In this document: positions 22,560 through 33,717 of the stretch, in pieces | How the letters are laid out: every line of letters begins with the position of its first letter | Numbering within the stretch: the stretch's first letter is position 1 | Assembly (NCBI GenBank): GCA_039881145.1 | Contig: JAYKKI010000088.1 | Coordinates: forward strand, 5,250,001 to 5,314,000 | DNA: 64,000 bases | Reading direction: 5' to 3' | Source: Druceiella hillmani | Lineage: Eukaryota > Arthropoda > Insecta > Lepidoptera > Hepialidae | Translations under genes and position numbers: made by a program | Notes under the pieces: model-generated | Databases searched by the model: none | What the model was told of the DNA's origin: nothing | What the model saw: only the letters and a program-made list of their open reading frames with translations

Positions 22560-24865
22560 TCCACTAAAATTTAGCTTCCATCCCGATAAATCAGCTACTA
22601 TTGATTCAAGAATAAATAATAGACAGTTCAAAATGTACACTACTTTCCGAAAAAAGTTTGAGAAAAAAGATATATATTGCATAAAATATAATAACTACAA
22701 TTACCAAAAAATATTTTTGATCCACATTTATTTTTTCATAACACTCCGTTTATATGTTTTGACAAAAACTGTAAACATTCTGAAAATTTTTTAGTTCTTA
22801 AACCCAGAATGACGTTAAATTATTTAAACGTCATTCTCGTATTCTCAAAGAAATATTGAGCAAATATTAATCCTGCTTATCGAAATTTGTGAAACTTTAT
22901 AGATTATTATTATAGAAATTTTATAGATTATTAATATATATTATTATTCTGATTATAAATATGAACAATAACAGCCCCTTGTTAGTTTTTTCTCAAGATT
23001 ATTCAATTATATGTCCTTCAAGTAAAAAGGCTCTGAAAATTCTGTCTGTGTGTAATAAATTCTGAGTGCACGGAAAATTCTTAGTTACTGACTGGCGCAA
23101 TCTAACAATTCCTGTAGTCATTCTACACTTACCTGGGATCTCCATTCTCATTGGATATCGCGGTGAAATTCTATTCAGCTACGCTGCCTGAAAATTATAA
23201 TTTTTTCCTTATTTCTGTATCTCTTTTTTTCTTACTTACTATCCCCGATCTGTAACACTGAATGAAGCGTATACTTGTCTGCACAAAACACAAAAATCGT
23301 TTTAGTATAGAGCGTTCTCCCCACTCTCACAACATTACTTTTGCCACATATTTTCGTGATATTAAGCAAAGATATTTACTGCGCATGAAGATTTTTACTA
23401 CTAGAACCATTTCGCAACTGCAATCTTACATCAGTGATGACACACATTTGGATAATAATTTTATACATTTTAGCGACCACATGGAATTATTAAAACTGAA
23501 GATTGTAATTAATGAAAGTGATCTAGATGAGACCTACTAGAATATATGCAAGAACATGTGAAAACACGCGCTGGTAGAACATGCACACTAGAAAGATCGC
23601 GAAGTATTTCCACATAATAATTTTTGCGACCTCAATAAGTTCATTACCTTCAGTGATATGACTATGTTATTGATACATAACATCGTAATATGTTACGCAA
23701 AATGAAGTTATCTATCATTACCACAAAATGTATATATTATATATATTTTAAATTTCAAAACCATATGAACAAACTCCATGCACCACGGTATGCAGTAACA
23801 AGATTTTCTACTGGTGCATGTTTTTTTAATATTGTATTCAAAATATGAAATGCTCAGTTACGGGTAGAGTATCCCGTAATATAATAATTATTTACTTGAT
23901 TGGAAAAATGTTTCACAATACTTTATTCAATAGAAAATTATTAAACAACATAAAACCTCGTTTATACTTATGTTAACATTTCATAGTTAAATTATTATCA
24001 CGCGTTGTTACTTAAAACATTAATATACGTTACGTTGTAGATAAATAGAATATTACCAAATAAGTACCTATGACGAGCAATACACAAACTAAAATACGCT
24101 AAGTCAACGCCCAACTATTCATTGTTACTCATGTCTGAGTGTTATCGCCAGCTTGCATAAAGACCTCCCCGTCTCAGCGGCCGCATTCACAGCGCTTTGT
24201 TTGTCGGATCTTATCGGAGTTTTGAAGTTGTATCGATTTACAGTTTTGAACGGGTGAAGGTCACATTCATTTCTATAATTTAGGTATCTTCATGACCTAA
24301 GCAAGATGACAAACCGTTATGAAAGCAACAAAATCTAATAAAAAATCGACTTCCTTGTGCATGTTTGGGGCGACATGCAGATTTTCTATTGACTTAGACG
24401 ATATATACTGTATTTACAGATTCAGCACTTAATTTTCTGAGGTTAGTACACAGACACTTCAAAAAACGTAACTGTTTTGGGAATTAAAATGTACAGGTAC
24501 GTGCATTCAAACAAAAAATAAAAATAAAACAGTTGAGAAATGTGGATGTTGAAATGTACCTTTTATTATTTTACTGGTCATTCCAAATCGGTGCAAAAAC
24601 GAAAGTATATCAATACACAGTTCTGTAGAATAACAAATACCACTAAAGAATTCCATTAGGTGTACTGAAATGGCAAGAGGAATACTCGATTGGTCAATGT
24701 CCAAATGCTACTAACTTATGTGTGGCTTGAATTTGAGTATTCAATTGCAGATATTAAGTGTTCTACATCAATATTAAAAAGAAAACGTATTCAGTTTGTG
24801 AATTTATATGTTTAATTTCAGAAACTGTTACCAGGATTCAAAAGGTTGTTTCACTATTAGCCTGT
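22560..24865. other. Non-genic stretch with a GC-richer patch
   Basis: The 92-codon plus-strand frame at 23262-23540 is polar and unusually well mixed for this DNA (it contains HSHNITFATYFRD and ISDDTHLDNNF), but I recognise nothing in it. A GC-richer patch at 24110-24260 (GTCTCAGCGGCCGCATTC) may be an old insertion and has no readable product. Confidence 0.4.
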
Positions 24866-24867
24866 GC

Positions 24868-24868
<1 letters not shown>

Positions 24869-24927
<59 letters not shown>
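24869..24927. repeat. (TA)n microsatellite
   Basis: Uninterrupted TA dinucleotide repeat. Confidence 0.97.
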
Positions 24928-24930
<3 letters not shown>

Positions 24931-25845
24931 CATCGATGCATTTCAAGTTACCTATTCGTAATGAAAAATAGTTAATTAATAGTTTAACAAACATTTAGTC
25001 GATTTTTAATATGAAAGTGCAAACGATATTGTTCTCCACTATTCCCTTAAAGAGTTTCTTTTTTAATAAGCCGTTTAGAACAAACACTAATTTCCATTTT
25101 TAACTGGTGCTTCAAAAATTGCAGTTAAGTTATTGAGGAAACAAATTATCTCATTCTTTTCAATGACGAAAAAAATAATGAATGCATTCTATAAAAACAT
25201 TTTTAAGTAACCTTACCTCTTACATCAAGAATAATATTACTTAAATAATATTGATTAATATATGTATTTAGTATTTGCATATTTAATTTCTGATTATACT
25301 TAAAATAATTTATAAAAGAAATTGTCAACAGAGAATGTACTACAGAACCTAGTCTTCATGGAAACCGTGTCCATATTAACGCTAATCACTGTAAAATACC
25401 ACACATCCCCTCTACGAGATGACAATATAAGTTAGCGTAGCAACTACGTTAAATGTATGTCCTGCCAAATGGAAGCTTAATGGTTATAATCGAGCTTAGT
25501 AAAGTATCAATGTATAATCAATATAATTTATTAGATTCTATAACAAATATTCTGTAAAAGAAAATTTATTGACATTTTTAAAGCTACGAGGATTGAATCT
25601 CTACAAACAGTTTTGTAAAATCTATGTAGTGGGTAATATGTGAAAACTTTGGCATAAAAGAAATATCTAACAATTAATGACTCTGTAAAATAACTAAATT
25701 AAATATAATATATCAGTTTTAAAGTGCAAAGCTGCCACAAAAACATCACAAAAAAGTGATATGCATCAAAAAAAAAGATGAATTTTACTTTCCAAATAAA
25801 AGCTACAGGGAGCAACACAATATGATGAGACGGAGAAGTAATATA

Positions 25846-25982
25846 TTACGAAGACTTTTGATCGAAGAGAGTAAAGGAAAATTGGAAAACTACAAGAACA
25901 ATTCTAACACTCAAAGAGTGTTAGAATTGTTCTTGTAATTTTCCACTTTTCTTTTACCCTCTTCGATCGAAAGTCTTCGTAA
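25846..25982. repeat. Long inverted repeat, 67-bp arms, 3-bp spacer
   Basis: Left arm 25846-25912 (TTACGAAGACTTTTGATCGA...AACACTC) and right arm 25916-25982 are reverse complements with only a few mismatches, separated by AAA. Transcribed in either direction it would form a near-perfect 67-bp hairpin. No short target duplication was seen at the outer ends. It could be a foldback MITE, a folded-back replication product, or a hairpin RNA source. Confidence 0.9.
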
Positions 25983-26699
25983 ATGGTGTCTTCGTCTGGA
26001 AGCTAAATCGATCTCAATCGAGCTAAGAGAGAGTGGCAATTGCAAAGTACTTGTAAAGAAAATAACTTTTACTTTTTATCACAATATAAAATATTCAAGA
26101 GAAAGTTAAATATTTTCAATTCATTTTCACGCACTTATCGTGGTGAAATTCTAAAATAGTGAACAAATTTTGATGTCATTTTCAATATTCTTTCGCTTAC
26201 TTCTCAAGAGTTGTCATAGTGCAAAATTTTAGGGTACTGAATCATAAAAACACGAATAGTAAATTAATGAAAAATGCACTGTCTAGACTAAAGTGTAATC
26301 GTGAAAATTTGGTTAACGTCGGACCGTTGGGAAATTCGATGAAGCTAAATGTACAATATATCCAAACATAAGTTTTAAAATCATACATAAAATTATATAA
26401 ACTGATACCGATTCGACAAATTCACAATAGCATTCTTAATGCAAAAGCGAGTTTATCGGTATGCTTAAATCTTTGCTACGTAAAACTCTCAAATTGATTT
26501 AAATAAAATTTAGGAAACAGATATTTAGTAATCTAAAAAGGAAAAAAAGTAGGTATAATCGTCGAAAATTCAACATGGTGAATGCTTCATAATGGCGGAT
26601 AATTTTTTCATGAAAGTCTCCATCATGTAGATGTTCCACGGAAAGGAATTTGCGAGTAAAATAAAACTTATTGATACGTACCTAACATTGTCGTCGCCG

Positions 26700-26835
26700 T
26701 GTTAAGTTTGGTTGATCAGAAAGCGTATGGTCTTTAAGGCATAGCACAACGCGGGAACCCGGTACCGATTCCCGGCCGCCCATCGAGCGGAGCTGGACTG
26801 GTGTTCTGGTTAGCAATAATAAATTGCCCTCATAG
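26700..26835 (+). repeat. tRNA-like SINE, copy 1
   Basis: TTGGTTGATCAGAAAGCG may be a decayed A box. It is followed after about 45 bp by GGTACCGATTCCCGG, close to the polymerase III B box (GGTTCGATTCC). The text after the B box, CCCATCGAGCGGAGCTGG, is shared in diverged form with the copy at 32812. Boundaries are uncertain and no poly(A) tail is visible. Confidence 0.45.
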
Positions 26836-26839
26836 CAAC

Positions 26840-28338
26840 ACATCCGCCATAATCATATATATTAAAGTACGTAAGTAAATAAATATTTTTATTATTAGTG
26901 ATAAAAGCGTACTTATTAATTATATCCTACGCACTTTTCATACTTATTTACACACACATATATTTATGGATACATTTCAAGTCGCACTTACGACTGATTA
27001 CAAGGCAGTCACGGTAAAAGATTAATAGTTTAACTCAGTTTAGACTTTCTGATAAAACTTGAATACAAAAGTACACAAAAATACAAAAGATACACCGACA
27101 AATTTTAAACAAATTTACTTTAACTCTACAAAAATCAATCACACTCTCGTGCGATCGTGATCAAGTGATTGAGCAGATAAATACGTGGAGAAACTAGAGA
27201 GTTCCAGTAGAATTTGGTTCCAGACGGAGATTGAGCTCAGAAAATTATCAGGTAGTAAGAATGAAAGTTTATTCAAAAATATAAGGCGATTTAACTCACA
27301 AATATAAGAAGCTTTGAGCTTTCACTAACTGGAATATAAATTTCATAAGCGCAGTCTCTTCCGAGTCACCAGGAATGAAAACCTAGTATACCCAATGGGA
27401 AATCAGTAAGAAATAGAAAGATGAAGTAGCCATACGGTCTCATGCACAGATATTGGTGGGACGCATTTTGCACATGTTCAATCATCGAGCTGTATTTCGC
27501 TTCGTGAGCAAATAATTGATGGAGCCAGGTCCCAATCGGCTTTCCTTTAATGAAGTGTTCAGCAAGCGAATTGATAACGTGGGTTAATACTTTGATTTAT
27601 GCAACACGAATCCAAGTTTTCAAAATGATTTTTCTGCTACATCCGCCATATGCCCACAAAATATCAATCGTGAATCATATATTTGTATTTAATAGTAGCG
27701 TGTGCTCGGTTGTAACTGACTATTGAACGTTTGTTTGCTTTGAGCAATAAATTACTTGTTGTGCTCCACTCAATGACGGTGCTGATATCACCCAACAACT
27801 GTCTGCTATACCTTGATGACTGTTAATAATAAATAATGTGCAGGTTTCATCACGCAACCAATACATTAAGCAGAATAGTAAATCGTTTTACAGAATAGAA
27901 ATATAATTTAGCAGAATAGTATTCGTATAAAGTAAGTCTTAGATATAAAGTTAAATAAAACCCACTCGTGCATACTGATTTTTACTGCAAAATATGATAT
28001 TTGAAATCCGAGGTAAATATGATAAAAGACCTAGTCAAGGAAACGTACAAGGTTCATGACAACCGAACGTGCGTCATGAAACCCACGTTGCTCACCTCAG
28101 ATATAAACTCTGTATCTCGGATAGATGTTGCGATGTAAAACAAAAGTCAAATAATTTCGCTGGCGCAGAGAAGATAGCGACCGGCCTGAAATTAGTTACA
28201 CGTGATGCCATGCCACCGTTACTTATACGTGTAATTTTACAATGCGAGTTATAGGTGCCGGTTGGCAGCAAAACTTTAAAGATATGCCCCAAAGTTTGCA
28301 TAAAAATGTTAGCCCGAGTACCCGGGTCCAAGTGATAA

Positions 28339-28382
<44 letters not shown>

Positions 28383-29500
28383 GCACGGAAAGTGGGGGAT
28401 AATGTTCCGCACATATGATAGGCAGAATCGCTCCACGGTCGCGCCCCCATCATTTCATAGTACCATATGCAGCATTTTTCCACTTCCATTAGATATATTA
28501 AAACAAATGGGAGTGGGATAACAGATATTCATATAAATACAACAATTTATAGGGGAATAAAAACATTTTAAAATGACTAATTACTAAAACGTTAAAATTC
28601 AGACTTTCACAGACGTTGGTAATATCCATAAAGGACAAGTCATAATATTCACTGGACGTCGAGGGTAAAATATACACTTCACATATATTTTTACTATTGT
28701 GGTCAATAAAATATCTTCGTCCCCAGATATTCGCGGTAGATACCGACACCGCGCGTAACCCGAGCACTCCATGGCATTGAGTTACGCATGTTTAGATCTC
28801 AACGTTGTGTCGCATGTTTGTGGACTCATTCAGCCATGTCTCGATCGCAGCAATTATATCAATTTAACGATCAGTGCACTCGAGTCTAAACTCCTGTGAA
28901 GCCGCGTGTATGTTGAATATAACTGAAGTATCCGCTTACAACAGTGCGGTTTTCGGCTGTTCGAGTCTAGCGAGTAATCTTCAAGTACGCCTCGCAAATG
29001 TCCGCTCGTATGTCAGGTGTAGTGGGGCCTGAATAACGAAGCTATAACTATTTCAAATGTGTCTTCCGGTATTCTGAGTCTAAGGGAAGCATATTCTTCT
29101 TTGGAGATTAACTACTGCATATGGGGCGCAAACGAGCATCTTTTTGTATGTAATTGGTCAACGATTCGAGTATCGAGTCGAATGTGAGATGAGATACATG
29201 AATGTATTTCATACGTTCCACCGCGACAATTCATTATCAACTTCCGCTGTTCCGTGTATTATCACTTTACAGCAACACGGTTTTCATCGTTATATTTCGC
29301 TGCACGGCTGTTTCGCATTAGAGGAGTGAACCACGCGTGCATTCGGTGGCATTGGTGGTATTGGAGTGTCATTGATATAATTCGGTGTGGCAATGCAGCC
29401 TTAATATTTGTCGCGTGCACTCGGTAATCTTCGGGTTAGTTCGACGGAGGTTCGCGTGCCTAAGTTGCTTGCAACAGCGCCGATAGGCCCAACACACCTA
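26840..29500. other. Non-genic stretch, partly GC-richer
   Basis: No supported gene. From about 28740 to 29500 the DNA is noticeably richer in G and C and in CG dinucleotides than its surroundings, with no recognisable product. It may be a foreign or younger insertion, or lie just upstream of the exon-like frame at 29504. Confidence 0.4.
28337..28384. repeat. (TA)n microsatellite
   Basis: TA repeat with one TACATA interruption. Confidence 0.95.
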
Positions 29501-29503
29501 TAG

Positions 29504-29770
29504 GAAGCGGGAGATGATGTTGCTATCTTGTTTATTGAGTTTGCACATCTAAAACATACTGGAAGAACAGTGGAGATAATATTAAGTTCACATTTACGGG
29601 GTCGTGTACACAGACAGAGACGGACATATCTCCAGTTACGTTTACCTGAATACACACGTGATGAAACACACATTATTGACCAATATCTGGATTTATTTAC
29701 AATTGCTGCTGTGACAGATTTTAAATTGATAATATGGAGACAATTAACTATTTTCACTACAGGATTCTAG
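29504..29770 (+). other. Exon-like open frame, unrecognised
   Basis: After CACCTATAG (a possible acceptor, also the upstream stop) the frame is open for 88 codons to TAG at 29768-29770. The product begins EAGDDVAILFIEFAHLKHTG and contains RGRVHRQRRTYLQLRLPEYT and ETHIIDQYLDLFTIAAVTDF. It has mixed charged and hydrophobic residues unlike the poly-Ile/Phe frames elsewhere and sits just after the GC-richer patch. I do not recognise a family. It may be a host exon, a transposon gene fragment, or a processed remnant. Confidence 0.3.
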
Positions 29771-30783
29771 TAATCTCATACTACTTACAGTAATATCAAA
29801 TTCGATAATATGTACGTGATTTGGAAAATAAAGTCGCATATAACAGGTAGTAAATATTTGTTTGAAAATAATATCAAAACACTAATATATATTTAAAACT
29901 TATCTTCAACAATGGCAAATATAAAAAAGTTTGTATTTGTTTCTATTGAAAAATCTCCTTTTCCTCAGTGCCAACAACGATGGCAGTTATGTTTCTTAGT
30001 ACATAAGATTATCCTTTCTCCATACAATAATGTTATCATCATCTTGAAACATGATGGTAATTTCTCTTTCAACCTATCCTTTGGTGAAAACTAATAAAAC
30101 TTTTCAATAGGTATTGGCACTAGTTCGTACAGAAAGACAGCTTCGGCAAGGAATTGTATTTTGTACTAAGTAGTGATAAGTCCATCGCTATTATATATGT
30201 CCCATCGGATTTATTATCATAACGGCTACACTTTTTAAAGGAATTTAAAAAAAATTGAACAAAATAAACATGCGGTACTCGAATAATAAGTATTAATAAA
30301 AATAGCATCTCAACATAAATTAAAATGAAATGTCACCACAGTAACAACAGATACACTAAATATAATTTAATGTACGCGCGTAGCTTAAAATAGTTCTTTC
30401 GGCACGAAACAACCAGTAATTTTCAAAGTCCTTCGACGTAATTATCACCAAACGAAATCATTGTGACAAATCTTGAAATATTCCCCAATATTTATTTCAG
30501 TCAGGCATAATCAGTTATGGTTGTTTGTACGCAAAATAATAACAAAAAAGTAAACAAATTAATTCTATATGCAATTTTATTAATATTACCTATTAACCCT
30601 TATTCATTTGTAGCAGCGTCAATTATTTTGGTAGCCACCTTAGGACAGACAAAACAAATATCTTCCAAAGATCTTGCTTAGTTGTTAAAATAATGTCGTC
30701 AGTATATGCTAAAAGTTCTTTATTCACTAATAAGCAATTTCTCGATATGCTTTATTTAGATCAAGAATGGAGACTTATTTTAA

Positions 30784-31086
30784 ATACATAGATTTTCATT
30801 ATCGCACCCGGTGTGCGATGAATGGCAGTCGTCTAGACATTTTCACGTGAAAAACTATTTCTCTCAAATCTTTAATAATTTCTACAGAGACATTCAAGAA
30901 ATTGATCTCAATATCACTTCTCACAAATCGCTTCGTCACTGGATACCGGGCGTTGAGACGATTGGGATCTGCAGGGTGCCAGCACGCGACGTTCTCATTA
31001 CATTATCAATTCCCAAAGAGGGTAATCGAGATAGAACTATATTTGCTACTCATCTCGAGAAGCTTGTCAAAGTTGAAGCAATTTAG
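30784..31086 (+). other. Exon-like open frame, unrecognised
   Basis: Open for about 100 codons ending TAG at 31084-31086, with no ATG near the start; the only early candidate codon is GTG at 30811. The C-terminal half (KSLRHWIPGVETIGICRVPA, then RDVLITLSIPKEGNRDRTIF) is compositionally protein-like. A second frame over the same bases is also open. No family recognised. Confidence 0.2.
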
Positions 31087-31915
31087 ATGAGAGAATTAGT
31101 CAAATTAATTGAAAATTGGGAAAATTTTCGAGGTAGGGGCACGGCTACCCTAACGGGAATATCGTATTTTTTCTGAGTGCGTTAAAAAATTATTAAAAAG
31201 AAAAAATTTAAATACAGTACCATTGTGTTTAGGTTCTCAGAGGATAGAAGGCTCTTTGACATGCATTTATATAAAAGTATTACTATGGTTTCTTAAATTT
31301 TGTTTAACACTGTTTTTATTTTATTACTATATTATTTTATTAACCTCTGTTCGCTAATTTATTTGTTATTATGGCTTGTCACAAAAAACGGTTTAACCTA
31401 CTGTAGAAAGGTTATATAACATCTTTTTATTACCTAAATAATGGCCGTAAACGATTTAAGTGAAGAACGTCAAATAATACCTACCGGGTGCATTTTTCGT
31501 TTAAACTATTATGTCGTATAATAAAATAAATAAAGGAACAAAACAATGTATGAACGCACTCGTACAAACATTTCCAATGAATAAAATATTAACTTTTATA
31601 GTTTGTTTGTCGTAAGCGTTTTATGGATTCATACTTCAAAAACGAAATTCTTATAAAATTACTCAGCTCGTCTGTCCGTCTGACGCGACCGTTTTTTTTT
31701 CAGAAACTTTTTGACAAATTAACAATTAAACCTGCATACACCTCAATATTTGATCTGAAAATATCTGTTATGAGAATTTTTGTGGGTACAAATATATTAC
31801 TGTATTGTTGTTTTTATTTAATTTGTCTTATATCAGTTGAAAGGATAAGTCATAAAAATCCGCAAACAATTTTTTCGAGATTTTATCTAAAGCAGTCTTG
31901 AGTATTGTCGGCAAG

Positions 31916-31950
31916 GTTCACAATAAACACGAAGACTGTTTATTGTGAAC
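31916..31950. repeat. Perfect hairpin, 13-bp arms
   Basis: GTTCACAATAAAC and GTTTATTGTGAAC flank a 9-base loop. Function unknown. Confidence 0.8.
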
Positions 31951-32423
31951 TCTCCCCTTCCTCCCGCTCTCTTACATTCAAAATTACTGAAATCAAAATT
32001 ATGAAAAACGGCGTTGCTGGAAGTTTAATGAAAACTTATTAGAAAACTTTAATGATTACTTCAATTTTATAGCGTAAAAGAAATAAATTACGCCTGTGAA
32101 ATATACGTTAGGCAATATGTGACTTGGGAAATTAGTATAATTTCCCAAATTTATACGAGTAAACAAATTTATACGAGTAAACAGTTTAATGGAAAACCCA
32201 CATCACCTTTAAATGTTTTATTTGTTTGAGCAATACCCAATCCTCATGTTGCTAGTTTACACACGCTTAAAAGTTCTTATTATATTAGGAGCATGAGCCG
32301 CATAGTTATGTACCAGACCAAAGCACAAAATAAATAAAGAAACCGTTGAAGATACCATTAATAAATTAGTTATGAATAATTATTATAATTATGAACAAGG
32401 GATTTAGTGCAATTCAATAAAAT

Positions 32424-32474
32424 AATTGTGAATAATGAATTTCTACAAAATTAACGCCAAATATATTCAATATT
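32424..32474 (-). repeat. Fragment of the foldback element (one-sided segment)
   Basis: AATTGTGAATAATGAATTTC followed by the 40-bp one-sided segment ending ATATTCAATATTAG is the same as the right flank of copy 1 (371-418). The palindromic arms and ribozyme-like motif are absent. It may be a deletion copy or an independent partial insertion. Confidence 0.75.
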
Positions 32475-32811
32475 AGTAACATTAACTCCAGTTTCTTATT
32501 TTTTAAATTGATATTTCAAAACTATCCTATTTTTCCTGGTTAAAATTTTAATAATAAAAGCATGGGAGCAAACAGATATATGCCAGCCCATTTTACATAT
32601 ACTACAGATTATTTTAATGAATAAGAATTAATGTTCGATAATCACGCCACATAAAATAATAAATGCATTATTTATTAATAAAATTTGGCATAAAAAAAAT
32701 TTAATACCTGTACAAGGGTATAAAGTATGTGATGACATTATCCATATTATGTAGCGAATACCCCCACAATTCCTTTTTTTCTTTCGTGAGTTCACTTCCC
32801 CGCCACGGTAT

Positions 32812-33060
32812 TTTGGGTTGATCACAAGGTCTATAATTTTCCGAGCGCGGCACCCCACGGGTGACGGAATTCGATTCCCACTCTCTTATCGAGCAGGGTT
32901 GCAGAGATGTTTAAAATTAAGTAACTAAAATGCCTCAGACCAGTAACAGGCAGAAGCACCTCGTTTATGTGAAGCCACGCATTGCGATCGTCCAGCGGGG
33001 CGATTATGTGCATTATTTCCAGTGATGCGCGCATTGGAGAGGTCCATTTCCAGCTATGGG
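32812..33060 (+). repeat. tRNA-like SINE, copy 2
   Basis: GGGTTGATCACAAGGTCTAT (possible A box region) is followed about 50 bp later by GGAATTCGATTCCCA, a good match to the polymerase III B box. CTTATCGAGCAGGGTTGC after it parallels CCATCGAGCGGAGCTGG of the copy at 26700. A GC-richer body continues to about 33060. The 67-codon antisense frame over it is not a gene. Confidence 0.5.
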
Positions 33061-33380
33061 TTGAGACGCTGTACGTAACATAAATTATACATTCTGTGTC
33101 ATTTCATACACTGGAGTACCACTTTTTAACTTCATTGATTCGATAGTTTTGGCCTTACAGGATTACCACCATAGATAATATTAAACTTATATTATTTCCT
33201 TCTAATTTGCACAACGTAACTATTAATTATAGGTTTACTGAGTTGTGTTTACAACTATCTCTAAACATCATAATTTTAAGTGAAACCACTTTCATGCTAC
33301 ATGCTTATCTGAAATTGGTACACATGAAAGTTTTACCATAGTTCAATGATTAATGCGCTCTTCCGGTATGTAAAATGTTT

Positions 33381-33384
33381 TTAA
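33381..33384. repeat. TTAA target site, piggyBac left side
   Basis: Half of the TTAA duplication that piggyBac creates. The other half is at 35747-35750. Confidence 0.9.
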
Positions 33385-33447
33385 TCATAGAAAGATAATC
33401 ATATTGTGTAGTACGGAAAATATAGTCATGCGTAAAATTTACGCATG
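33385..33447 (+). repeat. piggyBac 3' terminal and internal inverted repeats
   Basis: TCATAGAAAGATA (33385-33397) stands for CCCTAGAAAGATA, so the first three bases are changed while the rest is intact. After a 31-bp spacer comes TGCGTAAAATTTACGCATG (33429-33447), one base from the family 19-bp repeat. The terminal bases are contacted and cut by transposase, so this change should impair excision. Confidence 0.9.
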
Positions 33448-33717
33448 TGTTTTAATTAGTGGTAGGTTGAAGTTTCCTAATTTATTTCAAAAAATTATAT
33501 GTTATTATATATTTACATATATATTGGAATAATTAATACTGCAGACAATTTGTTTATAATTATTTATTCCTAAAAAAAACAAAAACTTTAAACTTCAACA
33601 TTTTTTTTAACATTCACTCTGTCATATTTTTACTTCAATAATCAGTCATTATTTTATAAAAAATCAACAATTAAAATATCTTATAAATATAACGAACATA
33701 AAGTTTTATAAAATTAG

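Larger units (their letters stand above)
31090..32790. other. Non-genic stretch with small repeats
   Basis: Contains TCTGTCCGTCTGACGCGACC near 31669, resembling the 'gacggac' repeat family in inverse. It also contains a 13-bp-arm hairpin at 31916-31950 and two tandem copies of AAATTTATACGAGTAAAC at 32147-32182. No gene is supported. Confidence 0.5.

Noticed and set aside
23262..23540. 92-codon plus-strand frame with mixed residues
   Set aside because: Begins with ATG right after a stop, but no family, promoter or splice signal supports it. Mentioned only within the stretch entry.
26700..26835. Functional tRNA gene
   Set aside because: Only box-like elements remain; no cloverleaf with acceptor stem and anticodon arm can be folded by eye.
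32831..33034. 67-codon minus-strand frame
   Set aside because: Lies antisense to the SINE-like copy and has no counterpart in the other copy.
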